A DNA stretch of 64,000 nt from Akkermansiaceae bacterium (GCA_028822935.1 JAPKCM010000016.1:1-64000); one strand, 5' to 3'; positions 51,730 through 61,202 are shown, numbered from the stretch's first letter. Program-made: numbers and translations. Notes: generated from the letters alone by a model not told the origin.

Positions 51730-52092
51730 ATGCCCTCTAATAAGAGAGATGAACCAGAAGCGCCTGTTTTTCGGGAAGATTTCGCTCCCTACGGTGGACT
51801 GGAAGCCCAAGTCCACACGGAAGCAGACCCTCATCTCCAAGAAGAGCTCATCCGCACTCAAATCCATCTTTCAAAACAGCAGAGAGCTTTTCTTACTGAA
51901 CAAGCCAAGCTCACTGGCCTTTCAATGGCCGCCCAAATCCGTAACCTCATCGACACCCAAATGAACCCAAAAACAACAGACTGGGATCACAATCCCCTCC
52001 TGGAAGACACGGTCGTGGATCCCTCATTTCAGGGCTCCTCTGACGCTTCCGTGACCTCTGATTCCCAAATCTACGGCTCATACGAGGAATGA
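51730..52092 (+). CDS. antitoxin of a VapBC-type pair
   Basis: 120 residues from ATG 51730 (GTG 51724 is also in frame). Residues about 45-78 (IRTQIHLSKQQRAFLTEQAKLTGLSMAAQIRNLID) form a ribbon-helix-helix DNA-binding fold, one strand followed by two helices. This is the CopG/Arc-type N-terminal fold of VapB-like antitoxins, here with a long acidic N-terminal extension. The C-terminus (PNPLLEDTVVDPSFQG-like, acidic) is the usual toxin-binding tail. Its stop overlaps the start of the toxin gene by four bases (ATGA), as expected for a coupled toxin-antitoxin unit. Confidence 0.82.
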   Translation: MPSNKRDEPEAPVFREDFAPYGGLEAQVHTEADPHLQEELIRTQIHLSKQQRAFLTEQAKLTGLSMAAQIRNLIDTQMNPKTTDWDHNPLLEDTVVDPSFQGSSDASVTSDSQIYGSYEE

Positions 52093-52487
52093 TCTTTGTC
52101 GACACCTCCTTCTGGATCGCCTTCCGGAACGAACGCGACGCGCACCACGCCCGCGCAAAAATCCTGATGCAGGAGTTCTTTCGCCGACGGGAAACTCTCG
52201 CCATCACCGATCACATTTTCGCCGAGACCCACGCCTACTTTGTAAGGTCAGTTCCAAAACGTGAACAGATCATGCGCGACCTTCTCGAAAACCCCATCGT
52301 GCGCCATCTCTCCCCTACGCCAGAAGAAAGAAACCTCACTCTTTCCTGGCTCCGGGATTTCCAGGACAAGCACTGGTCCTACGTCGACGCCCTCTCCTTT
52401 GCCATGATCGAGTCGCGCAAGATCCCTGCGGCAGCTTCCTTCGACGACCACTTTGGCCAGCCCGGCACCTTCCGACATCTTCACTAA
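52089..52487 (+). CDS. PIN domain ribonuclease toxin (VapC-like)
   Basis: 132 residues, standard VapC size. The four acidic active-site positions of the PIN fold are visible: MIFVDTSFWIAF (Asp5), ITDHIFAETHAYF (Glu), WSYVDALSFAMIESR (Asp) and AASFDDHFGQPG (Asp). VapC toxins cleave tRNA or rRNA and are held inactive by the antitoxin encoded just upstream. Codon use is like its neighbours, so there is no sign of recent arrival. The pair lies between the porin operon and exbB. Confidence 0.9.
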   Translation: MIFVDTSFWIAFRNERDAHHARAKILMQEFFRRRETLAITDHIFAETHAYFVRSVPKREQIMRDLLENPIVRHLSPTPEERNLTLSWLRDFQDKHWSYVDALSFAMIESRKIPAAASFDDHFGQPGTFRHLH

Positions 52488-52549
52488 TAAGATTCGCCCA
52501 CTTCTGCCTTCCGCTCCCCTCCTGATCTGTCCAAGTTGGGCTGCAGACG

Positions 52550-53149
52550 ATGAATTACCAACTCAAGGATCTCTTTCTAAAAGGCGGCGGCTTCATGTGG
52601 CCCATCCTCATCCTCTCGATCATTTCCGTGATCGTGATTCTCGAACGAGTCGTCTTTTACATCATCAACCGCTACCGAGTCGGTGCTGCCATCGCACAAC
52701 TACGCAACCAAACGGCGCCCAACCACTCCTCCAACCCGCTTCTCAAGGTCGCCGCAGCCTTCATGGAGGACGTCCCTCAAGGTGAAGAGCACTGCCTCAA
52801 TGTCAGCGAACGTGAAGCCTCCCGACTCATCGCCTCCCACGAGCGCGGCCTTCGCATCCTCGCCCTCATCGCCGCCATCTCTCCTCTCATTGGTCTCCTC
52901 GGCACCGTTTGGGGTATGGTCATCGCCTTCTCAGAAATTGCCGCCCTCGGAGACAAGGTTTCCCCCGCCGATTTCGCCGATGGAATCTGGACCGGCCTCC
53001 TCACCACCGTCGCCGGTCTCCTCGTCGCCATTCCCGCCATGTCCATGGCCAAGATTTTCGAAGCACGCGTCGACCGACTCGTCCATGACCTCAACGAGGT
53101 CACCTCACACCTGCGTGAATGGTATTTCACGCGCACCACCGAGAGCTAA
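52550..53149 (+). CDS. exbB: MotA/TolQ/ExbB proton channel family protein
   Basis: 199 residues with three membrane helices: MWPILILSIISVIVILERVVFYII; GLRILALIAAISPLIGLLGTVWGMVIAF; and TGLLTTVAGLLVAIPAMSMAKIF. The conserved core LIAAISPLIGLLGTVWGM and GLLTTVAGLLVAIPA define the family. With ExbD it forms the proton-driven inner-membrane motor that energises TonB. The gene starts at ATG 52550, 62 bases after the toxin gene, and the exbD ATG follows its stop by two bases. Confidence 0.93.
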   Translation: MNYQLKDLFLKGGGFMWPILILSIISVIVILERVVFYIINRYRVGAAIAQLRNQTAPNHSSNPLLKVAAAFMEDVPQGEEHCLNVSEREASRLIASHERGLRILALIAAISPLIGLLGTVWGMVIAFSEIAALGDKVSPADFADGIWTGLLTTVAGLLVAIPAMSMAKIFEARVDRLVHDLNEVTSHLREWYFTRTTES

Positions 53150-53151
53150 AA

Positions 53152-53565
53152 ATGGCCATCACTCGCACGCGCCGCATTGATGCCGGGATCGATATGACCC
53201 CGCTCATCGACGTCGTCTTTCAGCTCCTCATCTTCCTCATGGTGAGCAGCCAATTCATCAAGCCCGACCAGCGCGTCGAACTCCCCGTCGGCCCCATCGC
53301 AAGCTCACCCGTTGATCAAGATTTTGAAACCCTCATCATCTCGATCAGCAGCGAAAATATCGTCTCCCTGGAAGGCGAAGAAATCGCACTAGAGGAGCTC
53401 ACCGGGAAACTCCGCGACGTCGTCAGCCACACCGAGATTACCTCGCTTGAAATTCGAGGCGACCGCGTCTCCCACCTTGGCACCTTCATCCAAATCATGG
53501 AAACCGCGCGTGAATGCGGCATCATCGACCTCGCTTATCATAAAAAAAATGTCCCCCCGGAGTAG
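53152..53565 (+). CDS. exbD: ExbD/TolR family biopolymer transport protein
   Basis: 137 residues from ATG 53152. The longer track ORF would overlap exbB by 31 bases. One membrane helix with the essential aspartate is present (DAGIDMTPLIDVVFQLLIFLMVSSQF), followed by a periplasmic domain ending FIQIMETARECGIIDLAYHKK. It is the proton-path partner of ExbB. Its last 17 bases overlap the tonB start in another frame. Confidence 0.93.
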   Translation: MAITRTRRIDAGIDMTPLIDVVFQLLIFLMVSSQFIKPDQRVELPVGPIASSPVDQDFETLIISISSENIVSLEGEEIALEELTGKLRDVVSHTEITSLEIRGDRVSHLGTFIQIMETARECGIIDLAYHKKNVPPE

Positions 53566-54304
53566 TCAGCCCCTCATCTGGATCTGTGTGGCCCTCCTCA
53601 CCTTGGGTCTGCATGCCGCTGCCCTCCTCTGGATCACCTTTCCAAAACACCCCGAGCCCAAGGAACTCGTGCCCCCCACCCGGCTCGACCTCTCCATCCT
53701 CCAGCCCACGCCTGCCGCTCCGGAAACGGTCTCCATCCCCGAAGCAACTCCGGAGCCATTACCAGAACCGGCCCCAACTCCTCCAATAGCGGAGCCCGAG
53801 CCAATTACTCTGCCTCCTCCAAAGATCGATCCGCCTGTAAAACCGGAGCTACCCAAACCCGATCCCACTATTCTCAAACGAGAACAAGAAAAAGCCGCTC
53901 GCGACCGCAAAATCGCCAAGAAACGCATGGCCGAAAAGCGAATCCGCGAAAAAGCCGCCCGTGCCGTAAAGGCCAAACGCGACGCCCAAGCCGCTGCCGC
54001 TCGCAAGCGCGCTGCCGAAGCCAAACGCATTGCCACCAAACCCACCATCATCATCCGTCGCAAGCCCACCTACCCACGTTCCGCACAACGCGCCGGCCTC
54101 CAGGGAACGACGACTCTCACCATCACCATCGGTACCACGGGCCGTGTCACCTCCGTCCGCATCGCCAAATCAAGCGGCCACACCGCTCTCGACAACGCCG
54201 CCGTCTCCGCCGCCCGGACCTGGAAGTTCAAACCCGCCAAAAATGGCCTCGGCCAAGCCGTCCCCTATTCAATGAGCGCACCCGTCCCCTTCAAGCTGCA
54301 ATGA
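53549..54304 (+). CDS. tonB: TonB family energy transducer
   Basis: 251 residues from ATG 53549. The track ORF begins 34 codons earlier, inside exbD. One N-terminal membrane helix (LIWICVALLTLGLHAAALLWITF) precedes a proline- and glutamate-rich spacer (EPLPEPAPTPPIAEPEP), a lysine/arginine/alanine-rich helical rod (AKKRMAEKRIREKAARAVKAKR), and the TonB C-terminal domain (KPTYPRSAQRAGLQGTTTLTITIGTTGRVTSVRIAKSSGHTALDNAAVSAARTWKF). It couples the ExbBD motor to outer-membrane receptors. No TonB-dependent receptor is in the window, so its targets are elsewhere. Confidence 0.93.
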   Translation: MSPRSSQPLIWICVALLTLGLHAAALLWITFPKHPEPKELVPPTRLDLSILQPTPAAPETVSIPEATPEPLPEPAPTPPIAEPEPITLPPPKIDPPVKPELPKPDPTILKREQEKAARDRKIAKKRMAEKRIREKAARAVKAKRDAQAAAARKRAAEAKRIATKPTIIIRRKPTYPRSAQRAGLQGTTTLTITIGTTGRVTSVRIAKSSGHTALDNAAVSAARTWKFKPAKNGLGQAVPYSMSAPVPFKLQ

Positions 54305-54597
54305 GTGCGCCGAGTCTCCCAAGCCAAAAACTGGTCCGGCTCAAGAACATTAGAAATGTCGGCGCAGTCGCCCTCGTCTTAAGCCTCACTTTCTCTTGGA
54401 TCACCGTTTGGATCGCTCAGAGAACAATCGAAAAACTCGAAGCAAACCCAGTAATCGCCAAGGAAGACATCCTCTCTGAAATCCCGAACCTGCTCGCCAT
54501 CCTCTTCGCCCTTGGACTGATCGTCCTCATTTCCGGCATGACCACCTTGGTCTCAATCGTCCTCGTAATGATTAAATCTAAGGTTCCCAAAAAATAG
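54301..54597 (+). CDS. small two-helix membrane protein following tonB
   Basis: 98 residues with two membrane helices: [21 protein letters not shown] and [28 protein letters not shown]. The loop between is short and charged ([21 protein letters not shown]). The start overlaps the tonB stop (ATGA), so it is probably part of the exbBD-tonB unit. It has no family I know. Confidence 0.7.
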   Translation: MSAPSLPSQKLVRLKNIRNVGAVALVLSLTFSWITVWIAQRTIEKLEANPVIAKEDILSEIPNLLAILFALGLIVLISGMTTLVSIVLVMIKSKVPKK

Positions 54598-54637
54598 AAT
54601 TCTCCAACCACTCCTCACCATTCACAATTCAAAAATC

Positions 54638-55648
54638 ATGAGTAAGCTCAAAGTTCACAACGCAATGTGGCCCGGCCTCGTCGGGAAAGAAGAAGGCACC
54701 GACCACCCGCCCATCTCGCTCGAGCGCATGCTCGAACTCACCGCCAACTCCGAAGTCAACGGACAGAAATACGACGGCGTCGATTACTTCCTCTTCCACC
54801 CCCACACCGACCCCGACGCCTCCGAGGACGACTTGAGAAAGATCGCCGACCTCATCGCCTCAAAAAATCTCAAAGTCGGAACTCTCGTCGCCCCCGTCTG
54901 GCCAGGGACCGTCGGAGGCCCCGCCTTCGGCTCAAAAGACGACCGCGATAACTTCGTCCTCGCCGTCGAAAAAGCCTGCCGCGTCGCCAATATTTTCAAA
55001 GCCCACGGCGTCCGTGACTACGGTGCAATCCGTATCGACACCGCCGGCTCCGTCGAAGACTGGGCCAAGGACCCCGCCGCCAACACCACCCTCGCAGCCG
55101 ACACCATCAAACGCGCCGCCGCCATCGCAGCCGACAACGGAGAGCGCCTCGCCATCGAAGGCGAAATCTGCTGGGGAGCCATCCATTCATGGAAGGACAC
55201 CCTCGACCTCCTCGAAGCCATCGGCCTCCCCGAAACCGTCGGCTTTCAAGCCGATCTCGCCCACACTTACCTCTATCTCCTCGGTTACAATGCCCCCGAG
55301 CATGCCCTCATCAAAGAAGGTCATACCGACGAAGAATTCTGGCCCGCCTACCGCTCCATGGTCGACAAGCTCCGCCCTTGGACCATCGACTTCCACGTCG
55401 CCCAGAACGACGGCTCGGTCCACGGCACCAGCGCTCACGACAAAACCGGTCGCCACTGCCCCGCCGACGACCCGAACGGAAAACTCGACATCGTCAAGTG
55501 CTCCTCCGAATGGCTCAAAGACCACGCCGACCGCAAGATCAAACACATCTGCTGGGACGGCTGTATGTTCTCAAACGAATTACTGGAAGAACAACAAACC
55601 TGGAACACCATTCTCGATACGATGTTGCAGGTCCGCGACGCCCAATAA
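54638..55648 (+). CDS. sugar phosphate isomerase/epimerase-family TIM-barrel protein
   Basis: 336 residues. The sequence fits the xylose-isomerase-like TIM barrel: [30 protein letters not shown], then [20 protein letters not shown], an acidic metal site in [42 protein letters not shown], and [31 protein letters not shown]. These supply the Glu, Asp and His ligands expected for a divalent-metal isomerase or epimerase. No signal peptide. It is the first gene of the sugar region, separated from the symporter by an AT-richer inserted gene. The substrate is unknown. Confidence 0.85.
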   Translation: MSKLKVHNAMWPGLVGKEEGTDHPPISLERMLELTANSEVNGQKYDGVDYFLFHPHTDPDASEDDLRKIADLIASKNLKVGTLVAPVWPGTVGGPAFGSKDDRDNFVLAVEKACRVANIFKAHGVRDYGAIRIDTAGSVEDWAKDPAANTTLAADTIKRAAAIAADNGERLAIEGEICWGAIHSWKDTLDLLEAIGLPETVGFQADLAHTYLYLLGYNAPEHALIKEGHTDEEFWPAYRSMVDKLRPWTIDFHVAQNDGSVHGTSAHDKTGRHCPADDPNGKLDIVKCSSEWLKDHADRKIKHICWDGCMFSNELLEEQQTWNTILDTMLQVRDAQ

Positions 55649-55936
55649 AGAGAGCAGGCATAATGCCCTTCGGGTGCATCTCGCCAATCTTCTCCCGAAT
55701 TATCCACTACGGCGTTCGAATCCTGACGAATAAGCGCGATCTCCTTCCTGTCCATGCTGCTCTGCCGAATGCCGGGAGGGGTGTCGTCTATTACCGATCC
55801 TACGATGATAGAATTCTCCCTTCTGCCCCGGAAACACCTGGTTCTATGAACGCCCGAAGGCCTATACCTCATTGCCATCACGGGCCGGAAAAACGACGGT
55901 TTTTCTAGCCTTCCAATCGTATTATCCACACAATAA
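55649..55936. other. spacer of unusual composition before the AT-richer gene
   Basis: 288 bases with no supportable gene on the plus strand. On the minus strand an uninterrupted reading (VGSVIDDTPPGIRQSSMDRK, then EIALIRQDSNAV and [15 protein letters not shown]) is coding-like, but it runs into the shadow of the neighbour on both sides. It lies at the left edge of the AT-richer insert and may be the remnant of a mobile or repeat element. Confidence 0.3.
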
Positions 55937-56971
55937 ATGACTGTGAATGAAACCTTAAAAAACAATACCTCTATAAGACTGGGCTTCGTGCCCTCACACC
56001 TTAAGTTAGCGAATACCCACATTCCAGACGAGAAAGGTGAACTTCCTCGTGACGACATGGGAAGGTTGCTTTTACTAAAAGGTATTGTTGACACCTGTGC
56101 ATCCAGCCCTGTTCACATAGATGCTATTCAAATCATGTATTTCTCCGGAATATGTGATCATGATTCACAAGAGCTTATCAATGGAGTTCTAGAGATTGGT
56201 GTAGAGCCGCAGCTCATCCTCATGGTTGGAGGGCTAGACCCGATGAACTCGGCAGACGAAGACGCCGCCACAGAACTCCTCCTCAACGGTGTCGAAGTTG
56301 CAAAAAGACATGGGATTAAACATATTGGTTCCACCTCTGTTGAAGCATGGATGGCCAGCCCACCACCTGCTGATGAAGCAGATTTCGAACGAAGAAAGCA
56401 GCAGATTATTAGACTTCACTGCCGGGTTTTCCGCCAAGGAAAGATGGCCGAATCCTCAATCGAGAGTTGGCATCTCGAGTTTCTTCGTCCTGGCGAGATG
56501 AATACATTCACAAGCATTCCTTCTATTCAAAGTGTTGTGGCAGAGCTAAATAAGAAAGTAGATCACGCTTTTTTTAAGGTCTTAGTGGATGCGGCCCATT
56601 GTGGAGATGGTGATCTCACTCGTGAAGAAAATGCCCAATTAATTCATCAGTTAGCCGATGATGGACAATTCGAAATATTTCACGCCTCAGTACCAACTAC
56701 AAGAGGCTGCGTGAGCTCAGACGACAATTGGATTAGCTCTTTGCTTTCGGCCGCCGCCACTTCCGGCGCTCTAAAATATGTCATCGTAGAAGTATTCCAC
56801 CATGCTGACCCAGCTCTGCAAGCACTCAGAGAGTATGACTCAAACCATGGCATCGACACTTCGTGTGGCAGGTCATACCAGGATATCGTCAACCATAACC
56901 TAACCGATATTGTCCTGAGGTTAAATAACCTAAAAAACAGAGGCCTCATCGACTCAGGGCCTTTGAATTGA
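55937..56971 (+). CDS. AT-richer TIM-barrel sugar isomerase/epimerase-like protein
   Basis: 344 residues. Segments fit a xylose-isomerase-like barrel: IQIMYFSGICDHDSQELINGVLEIGVEPQLILMVGG, HAFFKVLVDAAHCGDGDL, QFEIFHASVPTTRGCVSSDDNWISSLL, and a late metal/substrate strand ALKYVIVEVFHHADPALQ. The assignment is at fold level only. The coding sequence uses TTA, ATA and AGA codons that flanking genes avoid, and it is clearly lower in G+C by eye. It interrupts the run from the epimerase-like gene to the symporter and has fragments on both sides, which points to recent acquisition. The start at ATG 55937 follows an AT-rich stretch. Confidence 0.6.
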   Translation: MTVNETLKNNTSIRLGFVPSHLKLANTHIPDEKGELPRDDMGRLLLLKGIVDTCASSPVHIDAIQIMYFSGICDHDSQELINGVLEIGVEPQLILMVGGLDPMNSADEDAATELLLNGVEVAKRHGIKHIGSTSVEAWMASPPPADEADFERRKQQIIRLHCRVFRQGKMAESSIESWHLEFLRPGEMNTFTSIPSIQSVVAELNKKVDHAFFKVLVDAAHCGDGDLTREENAQLIHQLADDGQFEIFHASVPTTRGCVSSDDNWISSLLSAAATSGALKYVIVEVFHHADPALQALREYDSNHGIDTSCGRSYQDIVNHNLTDIVLRLNNLKNRGLIDSGPLN

Positions 56972-57132
56972 GGAGGGCAATCTGGCTTGCCATACAGGAT
57001 GAGTTTGACCGCCTCTCTATGGTTACGATAGTAGTTGAACATCATTCTGAGGTTGCGTTGTCCCTCGCAGAGGATGATTGCCAGCAGGGCGTTGCATGTG
57101 AGAGCCAGGTTCTCGGATGGCTGCCCGGACCC
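56966..57132 (-). pseudogene. coding-like minus-strand fragment at the right edge of the AT-richer insert
   Basis: The minus strand reads openly PSENLALTCNALLAIILCEGQRNLRMMFNYYRNHREAVKLILYGKPDCPPQ with no stop for over 50 codons, and a TGA just upstream. The pattern (a long amphipathic helix with conserved-looking R-N-L-R and N-Y-Y-R-N-H) resembles the C-terminal part of a transposase or similar DNA-binding protein, but I cannot name the family. The 3' boundary with the neighbouring gene is unclear. Confidence 0.35.
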
Positions 57133-57160
57133 TCACAAAAGATCATCCTAATTTTCCAAC

Positions 57161-58786
57161 ATGTTAGCCAGCACCTCCGTCCTCCATTCAATCGATTGGA
57201 TCGTCCTTTGTCTCTACTTCGGCGGCACCATGGCGATGGGCTTTTATTTCTACCGCCGCACCCGCTCGGTCGAAGGCTACACCGCTGGCAACCGCTCCAT
57301 CCCCGGCTGGGTCTGTGGCCTCTCCATCCTCGCCACCTACGTCAGCTCCATCAGCTACCTCGCCCTTCCCGGAAAATCCTTCGCCGGCAATTGGAACGCC
57401 TTCGCCTTTTCCCTCTCCATCCCCTTCGTCGCCGTCATCGCGGTGAAATACTTCCTCCCCTACTACCGAAAAAGCGGCGCCGTGTCGGCCTACGAGCTCT
57501 TAGAAAATCGCTTCGGCCCCTGGGCCCGCATCTTCACCAGCTCTTTCTACCTCCTCTTCCACATCGCCCGCATCGCCGTCGTCCTCTACCTCATGGCCCT
57601 CCCGCTGCAGATCATCTTCGGATGGAACATCTACACAATCCTCCTCGCCACCGGCCTTTGCGTCACCATCTACTCCCTCGTCGGCGGACTCACCGCCGTC
57701 ATCTGGACCGATGCCATCCAAGCCCTCGTCCTCATGGGTGGCGCCATTATCTGCCTCATCGTCCTCCTCAATGGTGCTCCCGGCGGTCCCTCCGGCGTCA
57801 TCGAAACTGCCAACGCAAACGACAAATTCTCCCTCGGTTCCTTCTCGCTCACCGATTTCGCCTCCACCACCTTCTGGGTCATCTTCCTCTTCGGTCTCGT
57901 CGATAACCTCCGCAACTTCGGCATCGATCAATCCTATATCCAGCGCTACATCGCCTCCAAAAGCGACGCCGAAGCGCGCCGCTCGATCTGGATGGGCAGC
58001 ATCCTCTACATCCCCGTCAGCGCCCTCTTCTTCCTCATCGGCACCACCCTCTACTCCTACTACGGAGCAGACCAAATCACCGCCGCTCAGCCCGTCTCCC
58101 TCGAAGCCCCCGGAGACCTCAACGCCGTCTACGATGTTGTCACTCAGCAAAAACTCTCCCAACAAAACCTCCCCCCCGATTCCCCCGCAGCAGCCGAAAT
58201 AAAGAGCAATCTCTCCCTTACTGATGTCGGCGACCGCGTCTTCCCCCACTTCATTTCCGACAAGCTCCCCCCCGGCCTCACCGGACTCCTCGTCGCCGCC
58301 ATTTTCGCCGCCGCCATGAGTACCGTCTCCACCAGCCTCAACTCGTCCGCCACCCTCATCATGAACGATTTCTACAAGCGTTTTTTCAACCCAAACGCTT
58401 CAGAAAAATCCGCCATGAACTCCCTTTACTTCGGCACCATCCTCTGGGGCATCCTCGGCACTGGACTCGGCCTCTACCTTGTCAAAGTCACCAACAGTGC
58501 CCTCGACATCTGGTGGGCCCTCTCCGGTATCATCGGCGGAGCCATGACCGGACTCTTCCTCCTCGGCATGGTCAATAAATTCGCCACCAGCTGCACCGCC
58601 ATCTTTAGCACCCTCGCCGGAGTCCTCACCATCACTTGGATTTCCTGGCCCAAAATCACCTCTCTCTTCGGCGGCTCAGCCACCCCATTTCTCAATGTGC
58701 AAATGGCCCCCGTCATCGGCGTTCTCCTCACTCTCATCGCCGGGGCACTCTGCACCACCCTCTTTAAATCAAAACGTCCCTCATGA
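57161..58786 (+). CDS. sodium:solute symporter (SSS family)
   Basis: 541 residues with about 14 membrane helices. Family features: an inverted-repeat helix set beginning [35 protein letters not shown], an unwound helix ([22 protein letters not shown]), [25 protein letters not shown], and [37 protein letters not shown] proteins use the sodium gradient to import sugars, sialic acid, vitamins and similar solutes. Position next to sugar isomerase and kinase genes suggests a sugar or sugar acid substrate. The stop overlaps the next start (ATGA). Confidence 0.94.
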   Translation: MLASTSVLHSIDWIVLCLYFGGTMAMGFYFYRRTRSVEGYTAGNRSIPGWVCGLSILATYVSSISYLALPGKSFAGNWNAFAFSLSIPFVAVIAVKYFLPYYRKSGAVSAYELLENRFGPWARIFTSSFYLLFHIARIAVVLYLMALPLQIIFGWNIYTILLATGLCVTIYSLVGGLTAVIWTDAIQALVLMGGAIICLIVLLNGAPGGPSGVIETANANDKFSLGSFSLTDFASTTFWVIFLFGLVDNLRNFGIDQSYIQRYIASKSDAEARRSIWMGSILYIPVSALFFLIGTTLYSYYGADQITAAQPVSLEAPGDLNAVYDVVTQQKLSQQNLPPDSPAAAEIKSNLSLTDVGDRVFPHFISDKLPPGLTGLLVAAIFAAAMSTVSTSLNSSATLIMNDFYKRFFNPNASEKSAMNSLYFGTILWGILGTGLGLYLVKVTNSALDIWWALSGIIGGAMTGLFLLGMVNKFATSCTAIFSTLAGVLTITWISWPKITSLFGGSATPFLNVQMAPVIGVLLTLIAGALCTTLFKSKRPS

Positions 58787-59004
58787 CTTTTAAAGGTATC
58801 GTCGTCCCCCTCATCACTCCACTCAGCGACCGCGACACCCTCGATCAAGAAGGCCTCGCCCGCTTCGTCGAGCACGTCATCTCCGGCGGCCTCTCCCTCC
58901 TTAACATTTGCGACGACTTTATGGCCGAGCCCTTCCACCGCTACAAAGCTCCCGAACGCGCCCAAGTCGCCACCATCCTCAATTTAATTCTCCCAAGCTC
59001 ATGA
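58783..59004 (+). pseudogene. dihydrodipicolinate synthase-family gene with internal deletion
   Basis: 73 codons. The N-terminus, [34 protein letters not shown], is the start of a DapA/NanA-type aldolase. The second half, [20 protein letters not shown], looks like the last 35 residues of the same family. Everything between, including the G-T-T-G-E active-site region and the Schiff-base lysine, is missing: about 220 codons, removed in frame. It still overlaps the symporter start-stop (ATGA) and the next start (ATGA), so the remnant stays in the operon. Confidence 0.72.
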
Positions 59005-59501
59005 AGAAATTTCTTCCCCTCCTCCTTATCTCAACCCTCGCCGCCGGGGAACACGACCTTAAGCGTCTCAAATACAACAACCCCGGCCTCACCGTCGACC
59101 TCGATGTCGGCCTCGATGTCGGCCTCTGGGCCTGGCCTCCCCCCATGGATTGGGATAACGACAGCGACCTCGACCACATCATCTCCTGCTCCGACAAACC
59201 CTACAACGGCACCTACTTCTTCGAAAACTCCGGCGGCTCAAAATTGCCCGTCTTCAAAAAAGCCATCCGTATCGGCAAAGACACGTCCAATGTCCACGTC
59301 TCATACCCGAACGGAAAATCCGTCGTCGTCCTCCGCGGCGCTCACCTGAAGGACTTCGTCGGAAAAGGATACGGCGAAACCGAACAACTCTACAAAGGCC
59401 AGTTCACCGAAGGCTTCGGCCACGTGCGCGCTAAGCAGTGGAAGATTGCCTCTTCTACCACAAAAAATAAGGAAAGAAGTCGCGGCGCCCTCGCCGCTTA
59501 G
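59001..59501 (+). pseudogene. truncated FG-GAP/VCBS-like secreted protein
   Basis: 166 residues. A signal peptide (KKFLPLLLISTLAAGEHD) is followed by LWAWPPPMDWDNDSDLDHIISCSDKPYNGTYFFENSGG, with the D-x-D-N-D-S-D-L-D calcium-loop style of FG-GAP/VCBS-repeat proteins. Such proteins normally run to several hundred residues. Here the similarity stops near residue 145 and the tail is random-looking. Downstream bases in another frame (VRKPLIQEKKGPTIFNRDRES) read like a surviving end. A 12-base in-frame tandem (CTCGATGTCGGC twice, 59100-59123) gives a duplicated LDVG. The remainder may still be translated as a small secreted protein. Confidence 0.62.
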
Positions 59502-59606
59502 GTTCGCAAGCCGCTCATCCAAGAAAAGAAAGGACCCACGATTTTCAATCGCGATCGCGAGTCCCTCAGCCAAGCCCCCTAAACCAAGCTTCACTCTTCA
59601 CCACTC

Positions 59607-61157
59607 ATGAAACCCGCCTCTCTCGGCCTCGACTTCGGCACCGAATCCGTCCGCGCCATCATCATCTCCCTCGAAGGCCAACAACTCGCCCTCGCCGAAG
59701 AAAAATACGCACACGGCCAAATCCTCGACAAGCTCCCCGGTTCAAAGTCACCTCTCCCCCCCAAGTCCGCCCACCAACACCCAGCCGACTGGCTGGAATC
59801 CGCCGCCAAAGCCACCCGCACAGCCCTCTTGGAATCCAATGCCACCATCAGCGGCATCGGCGTCGATTTCACCAGCTGCACCATGCTCCCCGTCCTTCAA
59901 GATGGCACCCCCCTCTGCCTCCTGAAAAAATTCAAGTCCACCCCCCAAGCCTGGCCCAAGCTCTGGAAACATCACGGCGCCATCGCTCAAGCCGCCCGTA
60001 TGACCGCCATCGCGAAAGAGCGCAACGAACTCTTCCTCTCCCGCTACGGCGGCCTCATCGGTGAAGAATGGCTCTTCCCAAAAATCCTCGAAACCCTCGA
60101 AACCGCATCCGATGTTGCCGCCGCCGCCGAAGTCTGGCTCGAAGCCGGCGACTGGTTCGTCTGGCAACTCACCGGCACCCTCGTCCGTTCCACTTGCCAG
60201 GCCGGATACAAAGGCCTCTGGTCAACTGAAGATGGCTTCCCCTCCCACGACTACCTCGCCGCCGTTCACCCCGATCTCCCCGATCTCGTCTCCCAAAAAC
60301 TCCCAGGCGAATTCATCGCCCCCGGAACCCTCGCTGGGACCATCACGAGAGAAATGGCTACCCGCTTTAGCCTCTCTGAAAACACCCCGGTCAGCGCCGC
60401 CATCATCGACGCCCACGCCGGAGTCCCCGGCTCAGGGGCTGCCGAACCAGACACCCTCGTCATGGTCATGGGAACCAGCTCCTGCCACATGCTCAACAGC
60501 AGTCAAAACCGTAACGTCCCTGGCATCGCAGGCATCGTAAAAGATGGCATCCTCCCCGGCTTCTACGGCTACGAAACCGGCCAAGCCGCCGTTGGCGATG
60601 CCTTCGGCTGGCTCCGCCGCCTCACCGGACAGAAAGACTTCTCCACCCTTGCAAAACAAGCCGCCACCCTCCCACCCGGAGCCCATGGCGTCCGCTGCCT
60701 CGACTGGTTCAACGGCTGCCGCACTCCCCACATGAATGCCGCACTTACCGGCGCCTTCACCGGACTCACCCTCCACCACGGCCCCGCCCATCTCCACCGC
60801 GCCCTCATGGAAGCCTCTGCCTGCGGCGTCCGCTGGATCGTCGAACTCCTCCGCGAAAAAGGCGTTCCGGTCACCCGCTTCATCGCCACCGGCGGCCTCC
60901 CCCATCACGACCCCGACCTAGTCCAAATCTACGCCGACGTCCTCGGCGAAACCATCCAAGTCCCCAACACCACCCAAGGCCCCGCCCTCGGCGCCGCCAT
61001 CCTCGGAGCCCTCGCCGCCAACGCCTTTCCCACCACCCGCGAGGCCATCGCTAAAATGACCTCCCAAGCCACCCTCACCACCTACCATCCCAAAAATCCA
61101 GGAGCCTACCACTCCATCTACCAAGACTACCGCCAGCTTGCCAAAACCAACTCCTAA
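59607..61157 (+). CDS. araB: ribulokinase (FGGY family)
   Basis: 516 residues. The N-terminal ATPase loop is SLGLDFGTESVRAIIISL. Ribulokinase-type sequences follow: GVDFTSCTMLPVLQDGTPLC, TCQAGYKGLW, VMVMGTSSCHMLNSS and GIVKDGILPGFYGYETGQAAVGDAF, then a C-terminal GGLPHHDPDLVQIYADVLGE and TTQGPALGAAILGAL. It phosphorylates ribulose, normally L-ribulose made by L-arabinose isomerase. The next gene encodes a FucI/AraA-like isomerase, so the two probably act in sequence. There is no araD in the window. Confidence 0.92.
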   Translation: MKPASLGLDFGTESVRAIIISLEGQQLALAEEKYAHGQILDKLPGSKSPLPPKSAHQHPADWLESAAKATRTALLESNATISGIGVDFTSCTMLPVLQDGTPLCLLKKFKSTPQAWPKLWKHHGAIAQAARMTAIAKERNELFLSRYGGLIGEEWLFPKILETLETASDVAAAAEVWLEAGDWFVWQLTGTLVRSTCQAGYKGLWSTEDGFPSHDYLAAVHPDLPDLVSQKLPGEFIAPGTLAGTITREMATRFSLSENTPVSAAIIDAHAGVPGSGAAEPDTLVMVMGTSSCHMLNSSQNRNVPGIAGIVKDGILPGFYGYETGQAAVGDAFGWLRRLTGQKDFSTLAKQAATLPPGAHGVRCLDWFNGCRTPHMNAALTGAFTGLTLHHGPAHLHRALMEASACGVRWIVELLREKGVPVTRFIATGGLPHHDPDLVQIYADVLGETIQVPNTTQGPALGAAILGALAANAFPTTREAIAKMTSQATLTTYHPKNPGAYHSIYQDYRQLAKTNS

Positions 61158-61202
61158 GTCCCACCTCACCTTCCACCGCAGCAACAACTTCCGTCAAAAG
61201 AA

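Noticed and set aside
53566-54069. Minus-strand ORF opposite tonB
   Set aside because: Low-complexity antisense of the Pro/Lys-rich TonB spacer.
57500-58249. Minus-strand ORF of 249 aa inside the symporter gene
   Set aside because: Shadow of the symporter, with acidic low-complexity sequence.
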